Positions 42,077 through 51,649 of a DNA stretch of 59,248 bases are shown piece after piece. The stretch covers positions 1 to 59,248 of the forward strand of contig DSBV01000083.1 of NCBI GenBank assembly GCA_011045955.1, in the 5' to 3' direction. Positions within the stretch are counted from its first letter, which is position 1. Every line of letters begins with the position of its first letter. This stretch comes from Bacteroidales bacterium (GTDB taxonomy: Bacteria > Bacteroidota > Bacteroidia > Bacteroidales > Tenuifilaceae). Under the pieces are notes generated by a model. It worked only from the letters and a program-made list of their open reading frames with translations, ran no database searches and was not told where the DNA came from. A program made the translations under genes and the position numbers.

Positions 42077-44599
42077 ATGTTTCAAAGAATACAAAATAGT
42101 AATTACTGGATAAAGCCAAAGCTAATTGTCAGTTTTTTGCTGATAGTTATTTTTTCTGTTACTGCAATTGTTATGACCTACCAAGCAGTTAGCGACCTAA
42201 AAACTACCCGCCAGAGTTTTGGGCTTCCCGGACAAAAAATTACTGTTCTGAACAGGTTGCTTGCATCAATTTATACTGAGGATAGCGATTTTAGGATGTA
42301 TGTACTGACCTCAAATGACGATTACCTTAAAACCTACAATAATAATCATCAAAAAGTTACTGCTGCAATAAAATCGCTTCAAAAACTGGCATACAGCAAC
42401 CAATCGCAGCTAAACTCAATAAAAAAGATTGAAAAGCTACTTCAGAACAAAAGGGAAATTGAGGGTGAAATACTACAAATGCGACAAAGTATTAATACCA
42501 GCATTTTTTACGATAGGGCAATGCAACGAATTGCCCGGGCAGGATCGGAAACCCAGCGTTACCATGAGATTTACAAGCAAAAAACAGTAACCCAAGTAAT
42601 GCGTGATACCGTAATCTACAAAAAGGTAAGCAATGAATCGATGGCCGCCAGGATAAAACGATTCTTCCTGGGACCAGAAAGAATTGACACTATTGCTACC
42701 GATACCCTTGTCGAATTTACGTACGATACCATACCTCACATCACCTACATATCGGACTCAATCATTCAACGGCTTTTGCTAATACTGGACAATATCAGGG
42801 ATGATCAGCAGAATCAGCTTAGGCTTATCGACGAAAAGGAAAAAGAGTTGCTTAACAGGAATAGAGCCATCCTGAATCAGGTTCAGCTGATTGTTACGAG
42901 TATTGAAAAACAGGAGCAAGCTGAAGCTGTAAGCCAGGCACTATCGGTACACGAAGTCTTGGCCAAAAACCTTCTTGTAATTTTCCTGCTTGGAACCATA
43001 ACGTTTATTGTGCTGGTTATACTTATAGCAATTATAATGAGGGATATATCGCGCAACACTACATACAACGCTCAACTCATTGAGGCAAAACAGTATGCTG
43101 AAAATCTTTTGCGTTTGAAAGAACAATTTCTGGCTAACATGAGTCACGAAATTCGTTCACCATTAAGTGCAATTGTTGGGGTTTCGCGCCAGCTATCAAA
43201 AACTGAACTGAATGGTAAGCAAAAGGAGTACGTTGATGTGCTTAATAGCTCATCGAACCACCTGATGGCTGTTATTAACGATATACTGGACTACTCAAAA
43301 CTAGCCACTGGTAAGTTACGATTAGAAAGCAAAGAGTTTTCGCCACGCGAAGTGGTAAACGACACGGTTAAACTTTTTGAGGTAAGGGCTGGTGAAAAAG
43401 GGTTACAATTACTTTCAAGTATCGACCAGTCGATTCCACAAAGTGTTATTGGCGACGACTTTAGGTTAAGGCAGGTGCTTATAAACTTGCTGAGTAATGC
43501 CATTAAGTTCACCAATCAAGGTAGCATTATTGTATCGGCTGCTGTGCTTCGAAAAACCGATGAATCGGTTAAAATTCAATTCACTGTTGCCGATACTGGT
43601 ATTGGCATCTCTCCTGAAATGCAATCGCAGGTATTCGAGGAATTCACCCAAGCCGATGGCGGAATATCACGCAAGTTTGGTGGGACAGGACTGGGGTTAA
43701 CCATTGTAAAGAAACTTGTTGAGTTACAGGGCGGTGAAATATCGCTTACCAGCGAACCAAATGAAGGCACTATAATCAGGGTGGTAATCCCTTATAGCAC
43801 CAGAGTAACCCAAGCAGTTGACTCAGAACAAGAAAACCATTATGCGATAAAAGCAGGAACAACTATTTTAATCATTGATGATGATGAGGTTAACCGGCTT
43901 ATCATTCCCGAAATAGCCAAAAATATAGGTTTACAGGTTGATGCCATAGGCGAAGCCAGGCAAGTGCTCGAACAGTTAAACACTAAAAGATACGACGCAG
44001 TGATAACCGACATACAAATGCCGGAGGTTTCGGGCTACGAGGTTGTTCAACTCATCGAAAATGCCGGCTATTCCATTCCGGTTTTTGCCATTACGGCAAA
44101 CGATATGGTTGATAACCCTGAACACTTCAGCAACTTGGGTTTCTCAGGATATCTAATTAAACCCTTTACCGAGAATGACCTTTTGCGACTGCTTAGCCCT
44201 GTTATAGGTGTCAAAACAAAAGAGTTAACACTTAAAAAGGGCAAAACTGATGGTTCTGATAAATTCGATATTGATGAGCTATACAGGTTTACCGGGGGGA
44301 ATAAGAAGGCAGTTAAACTGATTCTGGAATCGCTACTTGAAAACACCCGAAAGAACATTGAGGAGTTAAATCAACATGTCAAAAGTAGGAATTTAGTGAA
44401 GGCTTCAGCGGTAGCCCATAAAATGAAATCGGCTTTTAACCAGTTCAGGGTTTACGACATAGCAGGCATACTACAGCGAATTGAAACACTGCCCCCCGAC
44501 AAGCACAAGGCAGCAACGCTATACACAGAGAGACTAAACCGAAGAGTGAGGAGTTTTATAGTTGAGCTGCAGGGTCAAATTGACAACTTATTGAGCTAA
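42077..44599 (+). CDS. Hybrid histidine kinase with receiver and Hpt domains
   Basis: About 840 residues. Two membrane helices (about 13-35 and 296-323, LLVIFLLGTITFIVLVILIA) flank a mostly helical extracytoplasmic sensor of about 260 residues with no named domain. Then comes HisKA with FLANMSHEIRSPLSAIVG (phospho-His), HATPase_c with DIGI-type motifs (VADTGIGIS, FGGTGLGLTIVKKLVELQGG), a receiver domain (LIIDDDEVNRL; phospho-Asp in AVITDIQMPEVSG) and a C-terminal Hpt domain (VAHKMKSAFNQFR). This is a four-step phosphorelay protein like ArcB or BarA. A separate response regulator must exist elsewhere; none is in the window. Its stop overlaps the stop of the convergent PP2C receptor. Confidence 0.95.
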   Translation: MFQRIQNSNYWIKPKLIVSFLLIVIFSVTAIVMTYQAVSDLKTTRQSFGLPGQKITVLNRLLASIYTEDSDFRMYVLTSNDDYLKTYNNNHQKVTAAIKSLQKLAYSNQSQLNSIKKIEKLLQNKREIEGEILQMRQSINTSIFYDRAMQRIARAGSETQRYHEIYKQKTVTQVMRDTVIYKKVSNESMAARIKRFFLGPERIDTIATDTLVEFTYDTIPHITYISDSIIQRLLLILDNIRDDQQNQLRLIDEKEKELLNRNRAILNQVQLIVTSIEKQEQAEAVSQALSVHEVLAKNLLVIFLLGTITFIVLVILIAIIMRDISRNTTYNAQLIEAKQYAENLLRLKEQFLANMSHEIRSPLSAIVGVSRQLSKTELNGKQKEYVDVLNSSSNHLMAVINDILDYSKLATGKLRLESKEFSPREVVNDTVKLFEVRAGEKGLQLLSSIDQSIPQSVIGDDFRLRQVLINLLSNAIKFTNQGSIIVSAAVLRKTDESVKIQFTVADTGIGISPEMQSQVFEEFTQADGGISRKFGGTGLGLTIVKKLVELQGGEISLTSEPNEGTIIRVVIPYSTRVTQAVDSEQENHYAIKAGTTILIIDDDEVNRLIIPEIAKNIGLQVDAIGEARQVLEQLNTKRYDAVITDIQMPEVSGYEVVQLIENAGYSIPVFAITANDMVDNPEHFSNLGFSGYLIKPFTENDLLRLLSPVIGVKTKELTLKKGKTDGSDKFDIDELYRFTGGNKKAVKLILESLLENTRKNIEELNQHVKSRNLVKASAVAHKMKSAFNQFRVYDIAGILQRIETLPPDKHKAATLYTERLNRRVRSFIVELQGQIDNLLS

Positions 44600-47500
44600 A
44601 CAATCCGCACTCCCATAACAACAACATCGTCGATTCTTGGGGTATTCCCATGCCAGTTCTTTAGCGTTTCATCTAGAATTTGGCGCTGTTCATTCATAGG
44701 TTTATGATGAATTTCAAGAAGCAGCTCCTTAAAGTGTTTTATCATAAACTTACGGCCATCTTCACCTCTAAATTGATCGACGTAGCCGTCGGAGAAGATA
44801 TAAATGACATCCCCTTTCTGAATTTTCATAACATTGTTGGTAAACGATAGTTCCCCGCGTAAATGAATGCCTATAGGCATTTTATCGCCTTTAATATGTG
44901 TCAGCTCGTTGTTGCGAATCAGAATAAGCGGATTGTTTGCCCCAGCAAACTGAAGGGTTTGGGTTTCCTCATCAATAATGTATATGGCAATGTCCATACC
45001 ATCCTTACTGCCACCTACCTCATCGGTTTGATGCAGTGCAGTTATCACCAATGTTCTTAGTTCATTGAGTACCTCATTAGCTTTTAGTTCTGCCTTAGAG
45101 CCAATGATCTGGGTAAGAAATGAAATACCCAGCATACTCATAAAACCGCCAGGAACACCATGCCCGGTACAATCGGCAACCACTGAAACCTTTAACTTGC
45201 CTACCTGGGTGATGTAGTAGAAATCGCCGCTAACAATATCGCGAGGCAAGTAAAGGATAAAGTTTTCAGGGAAAATTCTATTAATCTGATCATTAGGGGT
45301 AAGCAAAGCCGATTGAATACGGCTGGCATACTGAATACTGCTGGTTATCTCCTCGTTCTGGGAGGCAATCTTTTCCTTTTGCTGTTCGATCTCTTCCTTT
45401 TGGGCAACAACCTCAGCTGTTCGCTCACGAACAATTTGCTCAAGGCGCTCTTTTTCGGCAATTAGTCGGCGGGTGTTCCACTTTACTATTCCCCAAACCA
45501 AGAATACAAAGAGGATAAAGTAAAGCATGAATGCCCAAATAGTTCGGTACCATGGCGGACGAATCTCGAAGGAATAGGTTGCCTCAACGCTTTCGTCACC
45601 ATAAATATTTTTAGCTTTTACATGGAAAGTATATTTGCCCTCGCTAAGGTTAGTATAGGTGGCCCCGGCGCGTTTATCCCAGGGGCTCCATGTCGTTTCG
45701 TCAGAACCTTCAAGGTAATGGCTATAAACTAAATCCTCCTCACGTTCAAAGTATGGAGCTGCAAAAGTAAACACCATGGCATTAAAATGGTAATCCAGTC
45801 GTGGCATTTGGTAAGGTTGTTGCTCTAACGATAGTTTTCGAGCCGAGGAATCCCCTTGAGTATAAAAGGCTCCACCGAACAATAATGAATCCTTTGATAC
45901 CACTTTGCGAATTACGGCACGGAATGGAGCGTTAAAGCTTCGTTTTACATGAGGATTGTAAACGTAAAGTTCTTTTGACATGCCAATCCAAAGGGTGCCA
46001 TCGGGATCGGCAAATATGGCATCGGACCACTTGTTGGGTAGTCTTCTAAGATCGCGGCTTTGGCTTATCCAGTTTCCGCTTGAATCCTTTACAATGCGTT
46101 CAATCCAGCTTTTATTGTTGCTATCGTATGAAAGGAATGCCCAACCATTGGGTAGTTTGGCAGCCTTATAGAAACCTGAACGGTTAGCTAAATTACTACC
46201 CACTAAGCCACCGGGTTCAAATTGGTTGTTGAGGTAGTCAAAATGGTAAACCCCATTTGCCGTTAGGATATAAAGTGAATCGTTACTGATTAAAAGATTA
46301 ATGTATTGGAGGTTTTTAAAGCCTTGTATACTTTCCTTCCCGAATTGCCAAACTCTTTTAAAATCATGGGTTACCATATAAACACCCGACGAACTTGTTG
46401 CAAGCCAGAGGTTTCCTTTACTATCCTCTACAATTGAACGAATTTCAAAACGAATTGAATCGCGAAATAGGTTATCAGTAAATTTCCATTCACCGTTTGC
46501 CCAATCCATAAACGCAACACCTGAATCTAGCCCTATGTACAATCTCCCTGGCTTATTAATGGAAGGGAACAATGTAAAGCATTTATGCTGTATCTGCTGC
46601 GATAATCCAAGACGCTCAATTAGAGGAGTGCTAATATTTATGGCTTTACTGCCCTTTATCTCAAAAATACCATCGGTGTAGCTACCGGCAAGTAGCATTT
46701 GAGGTGAATGGGGTGGCGAAAAAACTGAGAGTGCCCATACATTTCCTTTAATACCCTTAACCGGATTGAACTTGGGAATCCCATTGCTATCGTAGGTTAG
46801 GTAGTAAACCCCATTAAAAGTAGCAACGTAAATAGTGTTATTAAATCGAACAATGTCAACAATAATTTCCGACAGGCCACTCTCAGGCCCGAATTTTCCC
46901 ATGGCAGAGTTTAACTCAACCTTGGCTATGCCGCCATCGTATAGTGTAGCCCACAGGGGAGCATCGCCATTTTGAAACACTTCGGATACCTGTCCGGCAT
47001 GCATTCCAATTTCCTTATTTACCAAGGCAATTGATTTCATATCAGGCGACAACTCTACAACCCCAAGCCAGTCAGATTGAACAACACCAATGGCTATATT
47101 CCCATCATTGAGTTTAATGGCACTGTAGGGAATTGCAGACTCATTGGTCATTCTATTGGCAAGCCGGGTAGGAGTATCAACACTCTCTACCTTGCCATTT
47201 GAGTAGGTGTAAAAACCATTATCTGTAAATAGTAGGATTGTGTTTGAGCTTAAGCCTACTATTGAAAATACATTTTTTTGAATGAAAGCATGTCCCTCGG
47301 GAAGAAAAATTAAGGTGGAATCATTAATAAAAGTTCTTAAACCCTTAAGATAGCTGTTGACATAGTACCTATTATTAGCCTCCAGGGTAAAAAAATTAGC
47401 GTATTCCGATTGCTTCCCCAGCGATAAGGATTTAACAGTTTTGCCATTGTAAATAAAAACATACGAAAGCGAACAGAAGTACACCTTACCATCGTGCCAG

Positions 47501-47910
47501 TAAGTTTTATAGATATATGAGAGATGACTACGAATACTATCAGGGACTAAATTGACAAGTGAGGTGTAATTAAGATTACCGTAAACATCGGGTTTAAGAT
47601 AACCAAACTCGCCAATTGAACCAACGTATATAACCCCATCATCGCCCTTGCAGAGTGAACGTACCGATTTGTTTTCGGGAACTGGTATGATAGTCCAGGT
47701 TTTTCCATCATACTCCAGAATGCCGTTGTCGTTTGTGCCAAAGTACATTACCCCTCTGTTGTCCTGGGTTGCACACCAAACCTGCTCATTCCCGCCATAA
47801 ATCTCCGGGGTATAGTTAGTAATAAGCGGATTGCCAAATCTGTTGAATGTCTGGGCATTCGCCTGAAAAACCATTAATGCAAAAAAAGCAAGAAACAGTA
47901 ACTTTTTCAT
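44596..47910 (-). CDS. Membrane receptor phosphatase: Reg_prop propeller, Y_Y_Y, PP2C/SpoIIE
   Basis: 1104 residues. Signal peptide (1-19), periplasmic beta-propeller repeats (about 25-715) with blades such as DNRGVMYFGTNDNGILEYDG and EDSKGNLWLATSSSGVYMVT, a Y_Y_Y domain (about 725-800, YSHYLEGSDE, YTFHVKAKNIYG), one membrane helix (about 808-828), a coiled coil (ERTAEVVAQKEEIEQQKEKI) and a PP2C/SpoIIE phosphatase (about 890-1104). The phosphatase has metal-site Asp residues in IVSGDFYYI, VADCTGHGVPGGFMS, SKDGMDIAIY and FSDGYVDQF. Layout is that of a ligand-sensing phosphatase, as in hybrid two-component propeller receptors but with a Ser/Thr phosphatase output. It is the best candidate partner (SiaA role) for the SiaC-like proteins. 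Terminator at 48041-48063 belongs to the next gene, not this one. Confidence 0.93.
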   Translation of the reverse strand: MKKLLFLAFFALMVFQANAQTFNRFGNPLITNYTPEIYGGNEQVWCATQDNRGVMYFGTNDNGILEYDGKTWTIIPVPENKSVRSLCKGDDGVIYVGSIGEFGYLKPDVYGNLNYTSLVNLVPDSIRSHLSYIYKTYWHDGKVYFCSLSYVFIYNGKTVKSLSLGKQSEYANFFTLEANNRYYVNSYLKGLRTFINDSTLIFLPEGHAFIQKNVFSIVGLSSNTILLFTDNGFYTYSNGKVESVDTPTRLANRMTNESAIPYSAIKLNDGNIAIGVVQSDWLGVVELSPDMKSIALVNKEIGMHAGQVSEVFQNGDAPLWATLYDGGIAKVELNSAMGKFGPESGLSEIIVDIVRFNNTIYVATFNGVYYLTYDSNGIPKFNPVKGIKGNVWALSVFSPPHSPQMLLAGSYTDGIFEIKGSKAINISTPLIERLGLSQQIQHKCFTLFPSINKPGRLYIGLDSGVAFMDWANGEWKFTDNLFRDSIRFEIRSIVEDSKGNLWLATSSSGVYMVTHDFKRVWQFGKESIQGFKNLQYINLLISNDSLYILTANGVYHFDYLNNQFEPGGLVGSNLANRSGFYKAAKLPNGWAFLSYDSNNKSWIERIVKDSSGNWISQSRDLRRLPNKWSDAIFADPDGTLWIGMSKELYVYNPHVKRSFNAPFRAVIRKVVSKDSLLFGGAFYTQGDSSARKLSLEQQPYQMPRLDYHFNAMVFTFAAPYFEREEDLVYSHYLEGSDETTWSPWDKRAGATYTNLSEGKYTFHVKAKNIYGDESVEATYSFEIRPPWYRTIWAFMLYFILFVFLVWGIVKWNTRRLIAEKERLEQIVRERTAEVVAQKEEIEQQKEKIASQNEEITSSIQYASRIQSALLTPNDQINRIFPENFILYLPRDIVSGDFYYITQVGKLKVSVVADCTGHGVPGGFMSMLGISFLTQIIGSKAELKANEVLNELRTLVITALHQTDEVGGSKDGMDIAIYIIDEETQTLQFAGANNPLILIRNNELTHIKGDKMPIGIHLRGELSFTNNVMKIQKGDVIYIFSDGYVDQFRGEDGRKFMIKHFKELLLEIHHKPMNEQRQILDETLKNWHGNTPRIDDVVVMGVRIV

Positions 47911-48040
47911 GACAAACCGCTAGTTTTTTTAATTCGTAAATATATTAAAAAAACGATCAGTCAGCCAGCATTTTTTGATAAAAGCCAATTGAAAAAATTT
48001 CAATAAATAACAATCTATAGCAGAACAAAGATAAGATTAA

Positions 48041-48063
48041 AAAAAGGCCGGTATAGTACCGGC
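48041..48063 (-). terminator. Terminator of the collagen-like pseudogene
   Basis: Stem GCCGGTA/TACCGGC with TAG loop (48047-48063), followed on the minus strand by CTTTTTTT. Confidence 0.8.
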
Positions 48064-48085
48064 TTTTCTGTACAAAAAGTAATAG

Positions 48086-49200
48086 CTATAGCTTTATAAG
48101 TTTCTTTAAAGCCTCAACTTCGGCTTTTAGTATCTCAATCTCCTTTTGTTGTTGAATGATTTGCAACTGAAGATTCTCAACGGCTTCAACCGTTTCGAAC
48201 TGCACGCGGGTGAGGTTAATGCCATCCTTTTCGTCTGAGGCTTTGGTTGGCCTAAGTAAATGTCCATTTACGCGGATGAAACGCTCAACTGATAAAGGAT
48301 CGTAAAATTGATTGTAATCTAGGTTAAAAACAAAATCATGCTTTGTGTAGGTTGATGTTCCTGTACTATCATAAATGCTGCCAGTAACAGGAAGGGCGCA
48401 TCAGCCAAAGTTCTTAACTAAATCAACGAAATACCATTTGAACCAGGCTGCCCCTGTGGACCCTGTAATCCTATAGACCCTTGGGAGCCAATTAGTCCTA
48501 TCTCGCCGTCTTGAGCAATAATTTTTCAGAAATCGCCGTCCTAGATTTATGATTTTTTGTAGTAGTGTAATAGTAAGCGTCATTTAAATTAGGTGCAATT
48601 GGTTCATTATCAAATGAACCCAACCAAATAAGTGAAATGCCATCTAACCCAGGTACTCCCGATTCGCCCTTTGGCCCTAAAGGCCCCTGGTCGTCCTGAG
48701 CACCTTGAATTCCAGGCAAACCATTCAGTGCCAATATTTCGCATGAATCGCCATCCCCAATGAATGAAGCCATGTTCATAGTATTGTAGTATGCCTCATT
48801 TCAAGATGGGAAGGCAGGAGGATTTGGTAATACCAGACCATTTCATCGATATACCATCGGATGCAAATAACGCATGAAGGACCGATAACAATCGCTGTAT
48901 TCCCATGATAGTAAATCCTGCAGCATCCTCAGGCATTATTTCAACTTTTAAGTAGATATCGGCACTTTCCTATGGAATCTCTGAAAAATTTCCTTGAATA
49001 ATATCGCCTAAACCTATTGGAATGTTTACATTGCCCAGCCCATTTGTGACTGAAATCTTACACTCTGGGTAGTAAACTGTGTAGGCATCATTATTTGTTA
49101 GGCTAAATCAAAAATTACTTGTGGGTTTACTAAACCTTCTCCACAAGAGTTTTTTATTACACCTTGATAATTGAATGCCCTTAGAAATTGAGACATTGCG
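48086..49200 (-). pseudogene. Broken collagen-like fibre/surface protein
   Basis: Pieces of one gene are readable on the minus strand in changing frames: an N-terminal domain (FNYQGVIKNSCGEGLVNPQV; SADIYLKVEIMPEDAAGFT; IQRLLSVLHALFASDG), two modules with DGISLIW-LGS, then a Gly-X-Y collagen stretch (GLPGIQGAQDDQGPLGPKG and GSQGSIGLQGPQGQPGSNG) and a C-terminal coiled coil (QLQIIQQQKEIEILKAEVEA) ending at the TAG at 48086. In-frame stops at 48970-48972, 48801-48803, 48526-48528, 48541-48543, 48547-48549 and 48418-48420 and several frame changes show decay. Related genes in Bacteroidota encode secreted, tail-fibre-like proteins. It lies directly downstream of the T9SS cargo gene, probably once in one operon. 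Confidence 0.8.
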
Positions 49201-49293
49201 CTAAAAGTTATCAGGAATGATAACTATACCATTGAAATATTTTTAATGGCTAAAAGTTTTGGTTAGGCTTTTAAAGGCTATAAAAAGGGGAAG

Positions 49294-49794
49294 TTACTCC
49301 TTTACCAGCTTGACAATCCGATTCAGATTATCCTTCTCCAATGTTACTTTTATCAGATAAATGCCTGAACGTATCTCCGATAAATTTAACTCAGCGGGTA
49401 CCGATTGCTCAACATTCATCACCTTTGAAATAACCTTGCGTCCAGTTATATCATATAAATCAAATGTTGCTTTACCGCTCGCAATGGGTATTTCAAATTT
49501 AACCTTTACGTAATCCCTTGCCGGATTAGGGTATATGGTAATGTCATTTTGAGTAATTCCAAGTTTATCAACCGAAGTGGTAAACAAGTTTCCCTGCTGG
49601 AATCCTTGCGTTAAAATATAGTCTGTGGAAGATAGAGTTGTATACGCAACCTCGCCAAGTGTCCAACTAACTGATAAGCCTGCAACAGCATTTTCAAAAT
49701 ATCCACCACCAGAGGCAATTAACTGCATTGGTATGTCCTGCGACCAAGCCGTTAGGGTGAATAGCGATAAAATAGCAATGTAGATTTTCTTCAT
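49294..49794 (-). CDS. Small T9SS-sorted secreted protein
   Basis: 166 residues: signal peptide MKKIYIAILSLFTLTAWSQ, a short N-terminal domain (LIASGGGYFENAVAGLSVSW TLGEVAYTT-type, seen in many Bacteroidota surface proteins), and a C-terminal type IX sorting domain (about 85-166): ITIYPNPARDYVKVKFE, FDLYDITGRKV and GIYLIKV with a final basic stretch. Such cargo is secreted across the outer membrane by the Por/T9SS machinery. It precedes the collagen-like pseudogene on the same strand. Typical short length for the family of operon-leading partners of fibre genes. Its own function is unknown. Confidence 0.88.
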   Translation of the reverse strand: MKKIYIAILSLFTLTAWSQDIPMQLIASGGGYFENAVAGLSVSWTLGEVAYTTLSSTDYILTQGFQQGNLFTTSVDKLGITQNDITIYPNPARDYVKVKFEIPIASGKATFDLYDITGRKVISKVMNVEQSVPAELNLSEIRSGIYLIKVTLEKDNLNRIVKLVKE

Positions 49795-49917
49795 TTTGAA
49801 TTATTTTAATTTGGTTAATGAGCAAGTTAATATTTAATAATGCCAAAGTCAATTTTTTTTCATTAATTTGAACTTTATTATTATCAAGGAACCACTTAAA
49901 TTGTTAAACGTAAAACA

Positions 49918-50625
49918 ATGAAAGAAAGAGCAGAAGCATTAAATAGGCAATTCGAGGGGAAGGACGCACTCAGCGTGCTACAGTGGTTTTTGAATGAATT
50001 TAAAGGTAGAATAGCGCTTAGCTCAAGCATGGGAGCGGAGGATCAGGTGCTAACCGATATGGTTATGAAAATTGACCCCGAAATTAGAATCTTTACACTC
50101 GATACTGGGCGATTATTTTACGAAACCTACGAGCTGATTGAACGCACGTCGCTTAGGTACAAAAAGAATATCGAAATTTTCTTTCCATCACCAGCCGAAG
50201 TTGAGAGAATGGTCACCGAAAAGGGGATTAATCTGTTTTACCAAAGTATTGAGAATAGGAAGGAGTGCTGTAGGGTTCGCAAAATAGAACCGCTAAAAAG
50301 GGCATTCCAGGGTTTAGATGTATGGATTTGCGGCCTACGCCGCAACCAGTCAGCTACCCGAACCGAGAACCAAATGGTTGAGTGGGATGAGGCTAATGGC
50401 CTTTTTAAGCTTAATCCACTTATTGATTGGAGCGAACAGAACGTTTGGGAGTATATTAAAGCAAAAGGAGTGCCCTACAACCCTTTGCACGATAAAGGCT
50501 TTCCAAGCATTGGTTGCCAACCTTGCACACGTGCTATTGAACCCGGCGAGGATATTAGGGCCGGCCGTTGGTGGTGGGAAAATCCCGAAACCAAGGAGTG
50601 CGGTTTACACAATCGGAAGAAATAA
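49918..50625 (+). CDS. cysH: Adenylyl-sulfate/phosphoadenylyl-sulfate reductase
   Basis: Reduces APS (or PAPS) to sulfite with thioredoxin in assimilatory sulfate reduction. 235 residues; PP-loop-like start ALSSSMGAEDQVLTDMV (about 38-54), FTLDTGRLFYETYEL, and substrate motif RKECCRVRKIEPL. Cys pairs in ECCRVRK and in GCQPC coordinate a [4Fe-4S] cluster, which suggests APS rather than PAPS as substrate, following the established rule for cluster-bearing CysH. The catalytic Cys lies in the C-terminal ECGLHNRK. No cysD/N/C or sulfite reductase is in the window. The convergent tRNA-Cys follows 26 bases downstream. Confidence 0.95.
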   Translation: MKERAEALNRQFEGKDALSVLQWFLNEFKGRIALSSSMGAEDQVLTDMVMKIDPEIRIFTLDTGRLFYETYELIERTSLRYKKNIEIFFPSPAEVERMVTEKGINLFYQSIENRKECCRVRKIEPLKRAFQGLDVWICGLRRNQSATRTENQMVEWDEANGLFKLNPLIDWSEQNVWEYIKAKGVPYNPLHDKGFPSIGCQPCTRAIEPGEDIRAGRWWWENPETKECGLHNRKK

Positions 50626-50651
50626 AAAAACTCATTTTCGGGGCTTTTTTG

Positions 50652-50722
50652 AGGTACCGAGCGGATTCGAACCGCTGTACGTGGTTTTGCAGACCAGTGC
50701 CTAACCTCTCGGCCACGGTACC
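50652..50722 (-). tRNA. tRNA-Cys (anticodon GCA)
   Basis: Acceptor GGTACCG/CGGTACC, D-arm GGCCGAGAGGTTAGGC, anticodon stem TGGT/ACCA around a loop with GCA, T-arm AGCGG-TTCGAAT-CCGCT and discriminator T, which is the expected U73 of tRNA-Cys. CCA is not encoded. It faces cysH. Confidence 0.93.
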
Positions 50723-50733
50723 CTTTGACATTG

Positions 50734-50766
50734 CAAAGTTACAAAAAAAAAGATTAATCCTGCAAA
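50734..50766 (-). promoter_or_regulatory. Promoter of tRNA-Cys
   Basis: Perfect minus-strand -7 box TAACTTTG (50741-50734) with TTTGCA as -33 (50766-50761), about 19 bases apart and 11 bases before the tRNA. From 50767 to 51082 I see no gene or clear signal. Confidence 0.7.
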
Positions 50767-51082
50767 TTTTTGTAGGCTTTCAACAGCGATTTCAAAATTA
50801 GCAATTTTTTCGTTGCCCCGTTAATGCCTTTCGCTAAAACACATAAAAAACCCACTCCATAATCCAATGGTAAAAAATTATAAATCAGGATGATGATGTA
50901 CCTATAGGATAACCCTTTCTTTGTTAACCCAACTTGAGCATTTTACCTCCCTGCCCAAAAAAATAAACTTTTTTCAAGTATTTAAAATTTTAAAACACTG
51001 ATAATCAATACCAACTTTTATAAAACCCGTTTGTAGTCCCCGAAGAGATTTACATGTTAAAAATAAGTTTTATTCTCTTGCA

Positions 51083-51477
51083 ATATGTTTTAAATCGATT
51101 GTAAAAGCAGATAAAAAGACCGGCAAACGGTATAATTATTACCGCTTGTGCAAAAGTTCCCGTACTGGGAACAAGGTCAGGCACCGTTCTATAGTCAGCC
51201 TGGGCATGCTCAATGGCCTTCTCGCATATCAGGTAGTTGCAGCAATAAGGTATCAACTCAAAAACAAAGGGATACATCATGATTGCAAAAACATAGTTCG
51301 AATAATGAACACCCAAAAAGAAGTAGTTACAACCATGAAAAACAGTAAGGTAAAACAATACGAATTAAAAAATGCAGCGAGCCATCAGTTGAAGTAAAAC
51401 GAATATATGATGCACTGAATTATAAAATGGTACCGTATTATAATTATATGAAAAAATCCGTAGTACCCGAAAACTGA
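51083..51477 (+). pseudogene. Internally deleted IS1634-type transposase remnant
   Basis: One open frame (51083-51397) begins like an IS1634 transposase N-terminus (VKADKKTGKRYNYYRL, NKVRHRSIVSLGM) but jumps after SLGMLNG directly to the C-terminal end (LAYQVVAAIRYQLKNKGI, IVRIMNTQKEVVTTMKNS). Roughly 400 central residues, including the DDE catalytic core, are missing. The ATG is changed to ATA, and a frameshift near 51355 is needed to reach IRIKKCSEP, VKRIYDALNY and KKSVVPEN before the TGA at 51475-51477. It cannot be active. Family assignment is from memory of the C-terminal pattern. Confidence 0.72.
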
Positions 51478-51589
51478 AAACAAAGCTTATATCTAATTGA
51501 TTAAGTGATGTTTACGATTTTTACTAACAAGTTGGGCTAAGATCTAACTTCTATTTGAAAGCAATAGTGGGTTTATACCCTGTTTTAAA

Positions 51590-51622
51590 AAAAATACCCC
51601 GGTAGAAAAACTATCGGGGGTA
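51590..51622 (-). terminator. Terminator of the giant surface-protein gene
   Basis: Stem CCCCGGTAG/CTATCGGGG (51597-51619, one G-T pair) with a 5-base loop; on the minus strand it is followed by TATTTTTTTT. It lies 28 bases after the stop. Confidence 0.85.
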
Positions 51623-51649
51623 TTTCTCAGGAATTTATATGACCTAATT

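Noticed and set aside
48400-48800. Diversity-generating retroelement variable region in the collagen-like gene
   Set aside because: Changes include T-to-G and G-to-A and frameshifts, not adenine-specific changes, and no reverse transcriptase or template repeat is in the window.
51050-51358. Minus-strand hydrophobic frame of about 100 codons
   Set aside because: It is antisense to the recognisable transposase remnant, which explains the sequence better.
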